From: Chrysoporthe austroafricana
Lineage: Eukaryota; Ascomycota; Sordariomycetes; Diaporthales; Cryphonectriaceae
Assembly: GCA_001051155.2 (NCBI GenBank)
Contig: JYIP02000003.1
Coordinates: 3,224,001-3,288,000 of the forward strand
Direction of reading: 5' to 3'
Length of the DNA stretch: 64,000 bases
A program made the position numbers and the translations under genes. Below are positions 12,657 to 24,904 of the stretch, piece by piece. The notes under the pieces were generated by a model, which made no database searches, was not told the DNA's origin, and worked only from the letters and a program-made list of their open reading frames with translations. Within the stretch, counting starts at the first letter, position 1, and every line of letters starts with the position of its first letter.

Positions 12657-13200
12657 TGGGCTGGTTGGATGCTGGATGCTGGCTGCTGGCTGATACAGAA
12701 ACTAGTCTGCTGCTGGGTGCTCGAGGCGTGGGTCCGTGCATCGCTTGATGGGGCGTGCTCGCGGGCCGCGATTCTCCACTAGGCCAGGCCAGCATCCAAT
12801 TCCATCCCATCGATCCATCCATCCCCTTTTGACAAGTCGACAACAACAGCACAGCGAGCTCGCACCCTCGCCCCTCCAAGGCCGCGCCGCCGCGTCCTCT
12901 TGTCGACCCCTTGTGCCCTAGTGTCTCCTACAGACGCTCCCCAACGACCATGCCGGCCACCTGAAACGGGCGTCAACTCCGACCGATCTATCCATCAATC
13001 CCCACGGCTTCTGTTGCTACCGACCCGCATTGCACCTACACCGCGGCGATGTCTCATGGGTGATCCCGCCTTTCGCATTGTATACGGATCTGCTGGACCG
13101 TCTGACCTCATAGCCTGCTGCGTACCCCTCGGCCGATTGTATTAAATTTCCTGCACTACATCATCCTCTGCCGCGTGAGAACCCGGAAGCGGATTACAAA

Positions 13201-16200
13201 ATGTCGTCCACGGCTTCCGGCTTCCTCGGCCGGTCGAGTTCCAACAACTCGAACATGCGCGGCCTCGTCCAGTTCATTGCAGACCTGAGAAACGCAAGAG
13301 CACGTGAGCTGGAGGAGAAGCGCATCAATAAAGAGCTGGCCAATATCAGGTGAGGAAGCTGCTCGCCGGCCCGGCCGCGGCCGGACCGCCATCCCTATTC
13401 TGCCCACGGCTTGCTAACCTTCTTGTGCCCGCTGCAGACAAAAGTTCAAAGGTTCGCGACCGAAGACCCCCCCGACCGCGATGCCGAGAGGCGTGCGAGG
13501 CTAACGCAGACCAGATGGCAACCTCAGTGGATACCACAAGAAGAAATACGTCTGCAAGGTGCGCACCGGAACCACAGCTTCCACGAGGGGGCTGCCATCG
13601 CTGACCGTGCACCTCAGCTCCTGTACATATACATCCTCGGCTGGAATGTCGACTTTGGCCACCTCGAGGCTGTGAACCTCGTCTCCGCGAACAAATACTC
13701 CGAGAAGCAGATTGGGTACCTCGCCATGACCCTCTTCCTGCACGAAAAGCACGAGCTCCTGCCTTTGGTCGTCAACAGCATAAGGAAGGACCTTCTCGAC
13801 GTCAACGAGCTGTTCAACTGTCTCGCCCTGCACGCTATTGCCAACGTCGGTGGGAGGGAGATCGGAGAGGCCCTGAGTGGCGACGTACACAGGCTTTTGA
13901 TATCACCGTGCGTGTGCTGTGACCTGACTGTTTGCACGGTGCTGACTCGGACTGCAGGACATCCAAGTCCTTCGTCAAGAAGAAGGCTGCTCTTACCCTC
14001 CTCCGGCTCTACAGAAAGCACCCCGACATAATCGAGCCGCAATGGGCCGAGCGGATCATCTCGATCATGGACGACCTGGACCTGGGTGTTGCGCTTTCGG
14101 TGACGTCGCTCGTGATGGCACTTGCACAGGACAACCTGGAGCAGTACAAGGGGGCCTATGCGAAGGCCGCGGCAAGGCTGAAGAGGATACTCATCGACGG
14201 CGACTACGCACCGGACTACCTATACTACAAGGTTCCATGTCCGTGGATTCAGGTCAAGCTGCTGAGACTATTGCAGTATTTCCCGCCGTCAGGTTCGTAT
14301 TGCCCTAGAGCCCCTGAGGTCAAGATAATGCAGGAACTGACGACCTCTGCAGAGGACAGTCACGTGCGCGACATGATCCGGTTGTCTTTGCAGAAGATCC
14401 TCGATCTGGCCATGGAGACGAACAAAAATGTGCAGCAGAACAATGCGCTCAATGCGGTATTGTTTGAGGCTATCAACCTCATCATTCACCTGGATACGGA
14501 GCATGCATTGATGCAGCAGATCTCTCAGCGGCTCGGGAAGTTCATTCAGTCTAGGGAGACCAATGTTCGATACCTGGGCCTTGAGGCCATGACCCACCTC
14601 GCAGCTCGCGCCGATACGCTCGATCCCATCAAGCAGCATCAGGAGGTCATCATCGGCTCGCTGAAGGACCGAGATATCAGCGTCCGGCGGAAGGGTCTCG
14701 ACGTGCTCTATAGCATGTGCGATGCGACAAACGCCCAGCCAATCGTGAGCGAGCTGCTCCGCTACCTTCAGAACGCCGACTTTGCGATCCGGGAAGAGAT
14801 GGTCCTCAAGATCGCCATCTTGACCGAGAAGTATGCCACTGATGTGCAGTGGTATGTCGATATCTCTCTGCGGCTGATCGCGATGGCGGGCGACCATGTG
14901 AGCGATGAGGTCTGGCAGCGGGTCATCCAAATTGTTACAAACAACGAGGAACTGCAAGTCTATGCCGCCAAGAACTCGCTACAATACGTCAAACAGGACC
15001 ACTGCCACGAGACACTCGTCAAGATCGGCGCTTATATTCTCGGGGAATTCGGGCATCTCATCGCTGAAGATCAGGGCTGCAGTCCGATTGAGCAGTTCAT
15101 GGGACTGCATAGCAAATTGCCTGCATGCTCCTCCAGCACACGCGCCATGATCCTCTCTTGCTTTGTCAAATATGTGAATCTGTTCCCCGAGATCAAGCCC
15201 CAGCTCCTCCACGTATTCGATATATACAGCCATACCCTCGACTCGGAGCTCCAACAGCGAGCTTGTGAGTACTTGACCCTTGCCACTCTCCCGACGGACG
15301 ATCTCCTGCGAACGGTTTGCGACGAAATGCCTCCTTTCCCCGAACGACAGTCGGCGTTGCTGTCCCGCCTACACCAAAAGCACGCGAACACTAGTGATCG
15401 ACGAACTTGGGTGGTCGGCGGGAAGTCTGCGAACACAGATGCCCACGAGCTCAACATGGCCCAGAACACCGGCCTCAAGAGGACGTTCAGCTCGCAGACT
15501 AACGGCAATGGGCATGCGAACGGCACGAATGGCCACCATGCAGTCAATGACTTGGCTGGCCTCGACATGGCGAACCTCGGAGCTGCAGAGCCCAAGACGA
15601 AGCCTCCGAACCTTGCGAGTGCGGCTCACTTGTCGCCTGGATGGGAGAAGGGCTTCAACCGACTACTGGTCAAGGCTGACGGTATTCTTTTCGAAGATGG
15701 TCAGCTGCAAGTCGGCGTACGGTCTGAGTATCGTGGACAGATGGCTTGTCTTATCATGTACTTCATGAACAAGACCCCAACCATCATGAGCTCTTTCACC
15801 ACGACGATAGACCTGGACGAAAGCGAGAAGGACAAGCTGACCTGGGACATCAAAGCCATACCCGAAACCACGGTGACGCAAGGAAACCAGTGCCAGCAGG
15901 TCATCATGTTCGAGTCAAAGAAGGTCTTCGAAAAGAGCCCGACGATGAGAATCAGCTACCTCGCTGGCGCACTGCAGGCCGTGACTCTGAAGCTGCCCGT
16001 CACGGCGCACAAGTTCATGGATCCAGCAGAGCTCACGGGAGACGACTTCTTCAGGAGGTGGAAGCAGATTGGCGGTGCACCCCGAGAAGCACAGAAGGTC
16101 ATTGGCCTGAAGCCTGGTAGCCAAAATCGGGAGATCACCGAGGGCCACGTGCGGTCAGTTGTGACCGGTTTCCGATGGGGTATCCTAGACGGTGTCGACC

Positions 16201-16523
16201 CGAATCGCAAGAACTTCGTTGGCGCAAGCGTCTTGCATACTTCGGAGGGCGGCAAGTTTGGATGTCTGATGCGGCTGGAGCCAAATTATGGCACTCAGGT
16301 GAGAACCATCCTCGAGGAAATCTTGTAACCGGAGGTAAATGCTAATTTTGTCTAGATGGTTCGGCTCACAATTCGAGCCACTGACGAGAGCGTGCCGAGC
16401 GTGCTGTTAAAGCTGATGGAGGAGCGCATTGCGGCTGGTATATCGACCTTGCCGGATGTGCACGTCGGTCCCACGCCAAGTGAGATTTCGGCGACGTTCT
16501 CCAACATTCTCGTGAGAGACTGA
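13201..16523 (+). CDS. apl3: AP-2 complex subunit alpha (alpha-adaptin)
   Basis: Large subunit of the AP-2 clathrin adaptor, which binds PIP2 and cargo at the plasma membrane during endocytosis. Seven exons: 13201-13349, 13438-13451, 13515-13558, 13618-13907, 13958-14292, 14353-16298 and 16356-16523, giving 981 residues. The N-terminal signature MRGLVQFIADLRNARARELE and the basic PIP2-binding stretch YHKKKYVCKLLYIYILGW are intact. A long helical trunk follows, then a Gly/Asn/His-rich hinge near codons at 15430-15600, then an ear that starts LLVKADGILFEDGQLQVGVR and ends NILVRD. Exon 2 has only 14 bases and exon 3 only 44. The 60-base intron 14293-14352 has no stop and is a multiple of three; removing it restores the family sequence PPS-EDSHVRDM. 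The final exon is inferred because reading through the intron at 16299 stops after 10 residues. Confidence 0.94.
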
Positions 16524-16949
16524 GTGAGGGGACAGAGTTTTCGATTCGTGGATAGTACTCGGTGGGCAAGTCTTTGATCGGCACGGGCTACCTAGCGTGC
16601 GTAATCTGAAATCATGAAATTGCAGGAGAGCGCAGGGCGTTTTTGGACAGCATCGGGAAGGCACCTTTTCTCTTACCTCCTTGCTGCTCGAGAAAAGGTT
16701 GGTCGCATCGAGTCTTCTCTACGTAGGAATTCTATAGTCAATCTAGCCAAGCCCGTGTCGTGGCGGCAGCTGCTTGTGTTCAGGATCCTGCTATTTCTGA
16801 GCTAGCCTGTCACTCACCAGAGGGACTATACATCCGTCTCGTGCTTGTGGCACCGTCTGTGAACATGTGTGCGGACGAGCATCCGAGAGCGCTCTGCTTT
16901 ATCGGTGACATGCACATTTGTGATTCCCCTAGCTGCCATCTCACCCGTC
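16524..16949. other. Convergent intergenic region
   Basis: Short interval between the 3' end of AP-2 alpha (+) and the 3' end of the PLPBP gene (-). It should carry both polyadenylation regions. No coding or RNA feature is recognised. Confidence 0.6.
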
Positions 16950-17941
16950 CTACTCGACAAGCTTCGCATCCGCCTTCGCCGGCCTCGCCCCGAAGATCGT
17001 GCTGCCCACCCTGACCTCCGAGCTTCCCATCGCGATCGCCCCCTCGAAGTCCTCGCTCATGCCCATGCTCAGCTCCAGCTCCCGGCCTCCGAGCAGCGCC
17101 CCCAGCTCCGCCGCGACCAGGTCCCGCTGCGCCCGCAGCACGGTGAAGTCCTCGTTCTCCGTCTCGGGCGTCGTCGCCACGCTCCGCGCGATGGCGCCGA
17201 TCGTCATGAGGCCCAGCAGGCGGAGATGCGGGCACTCGGCCAGGACGAACCGGCACAGCTCGACCGTCTCCGCGCCGGGCCCGCACCCGGACTTGCTCGC
17301 CTCGCCGCTCGTGTTGACCTGGATGTGGACGTTGATGAGACCCCCATCGCTGCCGCTACTGCTGCTGCTGCTGTCGCCGCCGGCCGCGAGGAAGTCACCG
17401 CGCGCCTTGTTCAGCAGCGACGCCTTCTTGGCGCTGTCGATGGACGACACGGCGAAGAGGTTGGGGATCTTCGCGAGCGCCTTGCAGTGCGTCGACTGCA
17501 GCCCGCCGATGAAGTGCCACCGGATCGAGGCCGGGAGCAGGGCCGCCTTCTGCGCGAGCTCCTGCGCGTAGTTCTCGCCGAAGTGCGCGTGCGCAACCGG
17601 GGGCTGGTGCAGCGCCTGGATGTCGTTGGCGGGCTTGAGCTTGGAGACTGCCACGAGGCGGACCTGGTCGGCGAGGCGTAAGTCTCACGGCCATATGAGT
17701 GTGAGTGAGTGATTGGGTGTGTGTGTGTCTGTTCTTCCTCTTGGGGCTTGTACTGATCATGCACTCATCCATCTCCCGGCTGCTTGTGTGTGAGGCGAGG
17801 AGGGAGGGGGGGTATAAAGACCCGGGCTGGACTTACTGGTCTGCCCTTGGCGACGGCGCTGATACGCTGCTGCACCTCCTGGAGCTGGGAGGCGAGCGCC
17901 TTCGCTCTTGCAGGGTCTACCTTCATCTCTGTCTCGCTCAT
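16950..17941 (-). CDS. PLPBP: PLP homeostasis protein, YggS/PLPBP family
   Basis: Single-domain pyridoxal-phosphate binding protein (YggS/PROSC family, yeast YBL036C), thought to carry PLP and keep vitamin B6 in balance rather than catalyse a reaction. Two minus-strand exons (17941-17837, 17663-16950) encode 272 residues. The PLP lysine is in VRLVAVSKLKP (Lys43), directly after the splice junction. Other family marks are HFGENYAQEL, WHFIGGLQS, VNTSGEASKSG, LGLMTIGAIA and the phosphate-binding end SMGMSEDFEGAI followed by VRVGSTIFG. A Ser/Gly run lies before the VNTSGE block and lengthens the protein slightly. The 173-base intron is AC-rich on the coding strand. It converges on AP-2 alpha. Confidence 0.93.
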
Positions 17942-19116
17942 ATTTGTTCGTGGCACTTCATAGAGAGGTGTGCTGGAAAAGAAGCAAATCCGTGATGTCG
18001 ATGACCCAGAGACTGGCACTATCGTGTTGACACTGAGGTTCGGTGGCAGATTGTTAGGTAAGTCTGTCCGAAGACGTCGGTCGTTGAAAAAGAGATGTGG
18101 GGTGGCTTCATTACGCGCACGCCCCACCTCCCCAGAGCTCCGTGAGGCTCGAGACTACCATCGTAACTATTTGAGCGAGCCACCTCAGAACCTAGAGCAG
18201 CTTTTGATGGGACATCTCATCTCCATAAGTCCACTACTTGTTCGTCACGGCTGGGCAATGAGAATAAAAAGGGCCTTCGAAGGAATTGCTGACGCCTAAC
18301 ACCCGAGATATCACCCCTTCTCATCTTGTCAAGCATGCCCACCGTCAGATGAACCTCCTCTGATTGGAATTTCATATTTTCCATTTGCTCTGCGCTGCGC
18401 TTTTTGGCCATAACGGGCCTTGTCCGCCATTAAGGTCAAACAGCTACCGTGCGCATCCATGCTGCTAAGTCGAACGAGTATCCAGCTGACCTATGCCCTT
18501 CTGACCCGCCCATCCATCATTAATCACTGATGCCTGCTCCCCGCTCAGGAAACTGTCGATACAGAGCCCAGCCGTAATCATTCGAGCTTCGTAGAAGCTG
18601 CCGCAAGAAGCTCTGTCACATCAATCAAAACCCTAAATGCCCCCCTCTCTGGTATCATGTAGGAGCTCGAGGCCGATCGCGAATAGAAACCCCCTTTTGA
18701 TGTGTCGTCCGAAGCGGCCCGTGAGCGCCTTGCCCCCTTAACCGAATGATGCCCTTTCAAATAACGCCAGGCTGAACTGAGACCCTATGAATATTACAAG
18801 AAATGCAAAGTATTAGATGCGAAACGAGGCGAGAGTCAAGCCAACCTTCAGCGCATGTGTCCTTGAGGACAAAGCGAGTCGGTTTTTATGACGTACAAGA
18901 AGCAGGATGGTGCAGGCACATCTCCCTAAGCCTCCTAGGAGCTGATCTCATCCTCTTTTTGGGGTTATGATTCTGCGTCGGTCGAGCCGCCGAGCTCGTT
19001 GAGTCCACTGCGCAGTGTCGTTTCGGGAACCCTCCAGCCGCATTGCGAAGGTACGTGACGCGGCGAACTTAGTATGCCGCCCTTCGCATTCTCTCACCCT
19101 GAGACTGTCAGCTTTC
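17942..19116. other. Intergenic region, PLPBP / TAF4
   Basis: About 1.2 kb holding the PLPBP promoter and the TAF4 3' end, both genes being on the minus strand. A 64-codon minus-strand frame at 18217-18411 starts MAKKRSAEQM but resembles nothing I know and has no visible partner exon, so I do not call it a gene. Confidence 0.55.
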
Positions 19117-21113
19117 TCAGTCCCTCTTCCACTTCAGGTACGCGTATTGCAGCGCAAGTGCCTCCTTTCCATCGCGCTCCAAGACCGCAGCCCAATCTCG
19201 GATCTGGATATTCTTGCCCTTTTCACCGTACTCGCGCCATGTTCCCATCTTGGTTCGTGGCTCCGGGGTGAGATTGGTGTTCTCCGGAGGCTTAGGCGTT
19301 GCCGCGGAAGCAGGGGTGCCTGAAGTGCCGCCCAGTGTTTTGGCTGGTGTCTTGGGGCTATTGGCCGCGCCTCCTGTCATCCAGGAATACTTCTTCTTTC
19401 CACCACCCAAGAACTTCATCGTCGTCATGTTGACACTCTCGGCCGATGCATCATGCTTCTGGGCGGCAATCTTCTTCTGCTCCTTCTTGGTGGGCGCTTT
19501 CTCCGGCTCGGGGGCCACGGATCCTGGAGTCGCTGGCGTAGATAAACTAGTGCGAGTCCCATTTTGTGAGGCGTTCTCGTCCTGCAGCCGCTTTTGTCGC
19601 TTACGCAGTCGCTCCTCCTCCGCGGCGCGCTCAGCGTAGGCGTAGTCCCGTAAATACTGGGAGAGGGGGTTTAGAGGCGCCAAGCCACCTAGAGAGCAAA
19701 AAAATGGCATGAGCAAACTGTAAGAATCGTCGGGGATGGAAGCCGAGGCTTACGCTTGCGCGGATTGGCACTGCTGCCAGCACCACTGTCGCCACCGTTC
19801 TCACCTCCGCCATTTCGCTCAGAATCCTTTGGGTCATAGAGACCGGCTAGCTCCAAGGGTATACCATCATCCGCCCAAGCCATGGGAATGACACCATGCG
19901 AGGACTGCTGGCGGTGAGTGGCCAGCTTATCACACTCTTCAACGAGTCCTCGCAGTCGGTGCCTGGTGCCAAGAGACAAGAGCGCAAGCTGGTCGATCAA
20001 GAAGCTGTCGGTGGGAAGGACCGAGCCGTTGACAGTGACCAGTGTACCGTCGGGGCCAGTCTTTGTAGTGACCGTGAGCTTAGGGCCATTCTGACCAGGG
20101 TACTCGTTCGCGTTTCTGGACTTCTGGACGTGTGCCTGAGCATTGTTCTTGTTGTCAAGGTTCAGCTCGAGACCGTGGCTCGCAGCCATCTTTTCCATCC
20201 GGGCATGGAGATTAGCATAGTTCAAGAAGGGGTCGTTGTGCTCTACGGCACGGGTCGCAGACAGACGAGCCGCTGACTCGTTCCACGCACGCTCAGCTTC
20301 AGCAAATTCAAACTCCTTCTGCGTGACATTCGTTGCCGCACCGGGCTGGTTGGCAAAGCCCGCACCGTAGAAGGAAGAACGGTTGCCGGGCGCATTGGAA
20401 GGCAGACCGGTCCTCGCATCCTGACCAAAGGAGCCAGCATAGTACTCAGCAAGCGCGTTCTCCTCATCACGAATGTTCACACCAGTGCCCAAGAGACTGT
20501 CGGTAACGTCGTACTCGTACTCACGCTGAGGTCGTCCGGTCGGAGGTCCCATGGCCCCAGGAGTATTGGGCGTGCTGACGGGCGGGGCGAAAGCCTGGCT
20601 GGTATAGTGTTGGGCGCCTGCGCCAGGAGTGCCAGGCGCGAGATTAGGAGTGGCAGGACCGCCCATCATGGGGGGTGTGGCGGCTGCGATGTTAGGCGGG
20701 ATCTGGATCGGACGTGGAGGGAAGCTCGCGTTGGTGTTGGTGACGACGGCATTGCCATTCGCGTAGGTATGCGGCGCATAGTGCGGCGCCTGGTGATTCG
20801 AAGCAGGCTGGAGGTTCTGGTAGGACGGCGAAAGGGCGCTGGTAGGTGTGGTTACGCTTGGGCTCGCTGGGTACCTAGGCGACGTCGCTGAGTACGGTGA
20901 TGGTGGTTGAGACTGGGGAGTCGGCGCGCTGAAAGATCCAGGACCCTGCGCCGGTCGAGGAGGCGGTGCGCCCTGGGGAGGAAAGGCAGGCAGAGCGAAG
21001 CCAGGTTGCTGTGCGCCTGGGGAAGGGGAGTGCGACTGCGCCGGCTGGTTTTGAAGTTGGTGCTGTGCTGGTGAGAAAGCCCTCGGGGGCACCTGTTGGC
21101 TGGGTTGCGCCAT
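19117..21113 (-). CDS. TAF4: TFIID subunit TAF4
   Basis: TBP-associated factor 4, a histone-fold scaffold subunit of TFIID that pairs with TAF12 in RNA polymerase II pre-initiation. Two minus-strand exons (21113-19754, 19688-19117; intron 19689-19753) encode 643 residues. The first ~200 residues are low-complexity Pro/Gln/Ser/Ala-rich, as in other TAF4 N-termini. The conserved part begins at DSLLGTGVNIRDEENALAEY, continues through a histone-fold-like helix region (LPTDSFLIDQLALLSLGTRH), a charged KKEQKKIAAQ segment and MTTMKFLGGGKKKYSWM, and ends GTWREYGEKGKNIQIRDW then LKWKRD. The splice joins NPRK-RGLAPLNPLSQYLRD and keeps frame. It is divergent from YSH1, with about 0.8 kb shared upstream. 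Confidence 0.93.
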
Positions 21114-21936
21114 CTTGTTTGGCTGCCCTTGTTGCCGTCAGCGCAGACAGAGGCGTGGTGGTTCGGAGGTGATATCCCGGGGGGCTTTGTGCAGGTCAAC
21201 AGGTTGGCGATGGATGCGACTGATGAGCAACCTGGGAGTTGACACCCGGCTACCTAGGTAGGGTGGGGTATGGAGGTGGGGTGGTGCAGTCGCCAGCCAA
21301 CCTGGACTCAGGGCACAGGGCGCAGACTCAGGCAGGAGAGCCTGCCTTGCCTGTGAATGGACCGTGGCTGTTGCCCATCCAGGACCTCAGACCCCTTGAA
21401 ATCAATTCCCTTGAGACCTTGGATGGCTCAGAGCATAGCGCGATGGGCGGCGTGATGGACTTGACCCTGTGGTGGCTGTTCGGGAAGGCCGGTCTTGCTG
21501 GATGGCCCTGTTGTTGAAGGTGGGAAACTGCAGAGGAGCAGTCGAGCTAGGACGTTGCAGCTTCAATTCTGGTCACGTGGGATCGGGGTGGATCCGCGTT
21601 GAGCCGCAAGCTTACCTCAGCCTCCAGGTCAACCCGTAACTCTTTGTAACTTCCAACCTCACACATCACCTGTGCTCTATCCAGCACCACCATTCGCATT
21701 TGACATCTCCTTTTCAGTCCTCTGAGCAGTGCTCCACTCATCTCAGCGGCGACATGTTGTTAGTCACATGAAGCTTGGCACAGGACCTGTTGCGGGCTCT
21801 TCCCTAGTCACCGTGTGTAACTAGCACTTTGCTCCTCGTCTGAAAGGTACTCTTGGATCAAGCTTCTGGTGTGGACCGCACCCTTTCCTTTTTTAAAGTC
21901 TATTGATCGACAAGGGACGGGGACCCTCTGCCAACC
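21114..21936. other. Divergent promoter region, TAF4 / YSH1
   Basis: Upstream region shared by two general mRNA-metabolism genes. Frames of up to 92 codons overlap without family resemblance. A T-rich stretch lies just upstream of the YSH1 start, near 21885. No other feature is visible. Confidence 0.6.
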
Positions 21937-24904
21937 ATGGCGTCTAAGCGGAAGGCCTCTGCCATGGCGAATACTGCCAATGAGGAGCCTGTCGACCCGT
22001 CTGATGAGCTGAAGTTCATCTGCCTGGGGGGTGGAAACGAGGTTGGCCGGTCATGTCACATCATACAGTATAAGGGCAAGACTGTAATGGTATGCCTTAC
22101 CTTCCTGCAAGAGCGCGTTCATTCGGTCTCTGATCTTTCACAATAGCTTGATGCTGGTCAACATCCAGCCTACGACGGGCTGGCCGCTCTACCATTCTTC
22201 GACGATTTCGATCTGAGTACTGTTGACGTACTCCTCATAAGCCAGTAAGTCTCCGCCCCGAATCCTCTTCTCCAGGAGGATGGTTCAAGCCTCGATGGTG
22301 GATGGGTTGGGTACCCCACGCTTCGATCCTTGTTGGTGGCTTCATCAATCGCCTGTGGCAAGTGCGTCATCGGTTGCGTATCGCCATACTGTCTGTCTCA
22401 AGAAGCAGCCATCAACCTTTCATGTATTCAGAGATCAATACATAAAATCAACGTCTTGCCACCCCTTGCCACCGTACCAGAACTTGGCGTTGTGACTCGA
22501 AGTCTGCCTAGGTGCCATCATGTAGCTAGAGAAGACACTTCGGCCTGTGATCGGCCCTATCTGGACGGTTCGTACTAACAGCCCACAGTTTCCACATAGA
22601 CCATGCTGCCTCACTGCCATACGTCTTGGCCAAGACCAACTTCAGGGGTCGTGTCTTCATGACGCACCCAACGAAGGCTATTTACAGATGGCTCGTTCAA
22701 GACAGTGTGCGCGTTGGCAACACATCGTCGAACCCGACCTCCCAACCCGTATATACGGAGCAGGACCACCACAATACCTTCCCACAGATCGAGGCCATCG
22801 ATTACTACACGACTCACACTATATCTTCTATCCGGATCACTCCCTACCCAGCAGGCCACGTTCTCGGTGCTGCCATGTTCCTGATCGAAATCGCGGGGCT
22901 CAACGTCTTCTTCACTGGCGACTACTCACGAGAGCAGGATCGTCATCTAGTGTCCGCCGAAGTGCCACGCGGGGTCAAGATCGATGTGCTCATCACGGAG
23001 TCCACATACGGCGTCGCCTCACACGTACCTCGTCTCGAGCGAGAACAGGCATTGATGAAGTCTATTACCGGCATTCTCAACCGCGGCGGTCGGGCCCTGC
23101 TGCCGGTCTTCGCGTTGGGCAGAGCTCAGGAGCTGTTGCTTATCCTCGACGAATACTGGGCGAAGCATCCAGAATTTCAGAAAGTACCCATCTACTACGC
23201 CAGTAATCTGGCTCGGAAGTGCATGTTGGTATATCAGACGTATATTGGCGCCATGAATGACAACATCAAGCGGCTGTTCAAGGAGCGTATGGCCGAGGCA
23301 GAAGCCACCGGCGACGGTGCTGGCAAGGGAGGACCGTGGGACTTCAAGTACATCCGCTCGCTAAAGAGCCTCGACAGGTTCGACGATATCGGTAGCTGCG
23401 TCATGCTCGCTAGCCCTGGTATGCTGCAGAGTGGTGTCAGCCGAGAGCTTCTAGAGAGGTGGGCACCAAGTGACAAGAACGGCGTGATCATCACCGGTTA
23501 TAGTGTTGAGGGTACTATGGCCAGACAGATCATGCAAGAGCCCGAGCAGATCCAAGCCGTGGTCAGCAGAAGTGCAGTGAGTGCACGCCGGGCCCCTGGT
23601 GGTGAATCCGAAAAGGTGATGATACCTAGGAGGTGCAGTGTCCAGGAATACTCATTTGCCGCCCATGTGGATGGCAATGAGAACAGAGAATTCATTGAGG
23701 AAGTGGCTGCACCCGTAGTGGTAAGTCAAATCCCGCCGTGTCATAGGTACCCCCCGGAAGGTTCTAACCAATCTAGATTCTTGTCCATGGTGAACAACAT
23801 AACATGATGCGCTTGAAATCAAAGCTCCTTTCTCTCAATCAAAACAAGACCGTCAAGGTCAAGGTCTACAGCCCCAAAAATTGCGAGGAGCTCCGCATCC
23901 CTTTCAAACAAGACAAGATCGCAAAGGTCGTTGGCAAACTCGCATCAATACCTCCACCCTCTCATCTATCCACACCAGAGGACGACCCTCAGCTCATCAC
24001 AGGAGTTCTGGTACAGAACGATTTCAAACTTTCTCTGATGGCACCAGAGGATTTACGCGAATACGCCGGTCTCACAACTACCACAATGCTCTGCAAGCAA
24101 CGCATTCGACTCTCCGCCGCAGGCATCGACCTGATCAAGTGGGGCCTCGAAGGGACCTTTGGCAAGATCGACGAGCTACCCGAGACGGAGGTGAAACCCG
24201 CCGCCGAGAACGGCGACACCGATGGCGATGGCGAGCCCGCCAAGGAGGAGGTGAACCAGATCGTGGCCGCATACCGCATCATGAGCTGCGTGACCATGCA
24301 CTACTACAGCGACGGTGAGGTGGCGATTGAGTGGGAGGGCAACTTGCTGAACGACAGCATCGCAGATAGCGTCCTAACCGTGCTGTACAATGTCGAGTGC
24401 AGCCCTGCGGCCGTCAAGCGATCCGCGCACAAGAGCAAGCACAATCACGACCACAGCGGCCCCTGCGATGAGGGCTACAAGCTGCCCGCGCGCAACCTCC
24501 ATGCCAACATCACCCCCGAGGAGCGACTCGAGCGCCTTTTCATGTTCCTTGAGGCGCAATTCGGCGCTGACAATGTCGCGCCCATCACGGAGCCGAAGCT
24601 GCCCGCTATGCCAAAGCAGCCCGAGACGAAGAATGGCACGGGCAAGGATGAGGACACCAAGATGGAGGGTGGCAATGACGAGAAGGACGACGAGGCGGAA
24701 CTCGAGGCACGCAAGAAGGCTGAGCTCGAGCGCCTGCACCGCATCGGCATCCCCGTCCCTGGTGTCGCCATCAAGGTCGACAAGATGAGTGCCAAAGTCT
24801 GGCTGGAGGATCTGGATGTCGAGTGCAACCACAAGGCCTTCGGCGACCGCGTTCGCAGCGTCGTTGAGCGGGCGGTGGAGACTATTGCGCCACTGACGGC
24901 TTAA
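21937..24904 (+). CDS. YSH1: Pre-mRNA 3'-end endonuclease Ysh1 (CPSF73)
   Basis: Zinc endonuclease of the cleavage and polyadenylation factor; it cuts pre-mRNA at the poly(A) site in the nucleus. Four exons (21937-22089, 22147-22244, 22589-23720, 23777-24904) encode 836 residues. The metallo-beta-lactamase site HFHIDH (residues 84-89) is assembled across intron 2. Further catalytic-fold motifs are [23 protein letters not shown] and ITESTYG. The beta-CASP part shows [59 protein letters not shown] and [12 protein letters not shown]. The C-terminal domain carries a charged Lys/Glu/Asp-rich insert before the conserved [11 protein letters not shown]. Intron 2 is 344 bases, long for this locus, with a perfect TACTAAC branch site at about 22573. 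It is divergent from TAF4 and convergent with SRP19. Confidence 0.95.

Larger units (their letters stand above)
12075..13200. other. Divergent promoter region, NDUFAF5-like / AP-2 alpha
   Basis: About 1.1 kb between two divergently transcribed genes, so it should hold both promoters and leaders. It contains an (AG)11 run at 12518-12539 and a (CTGGA)4 run at 12637-12656, plus several CATC-rich stretches near 12800. No credible coding frame is present. Confidence 0.7.

Noticed and set aside
18217..18411. 64-codon minus-strand frame MAKKRSAEQM
   Set aside because: No family resemblance, no splice partner, and it lies in an ordinary intergenic region.
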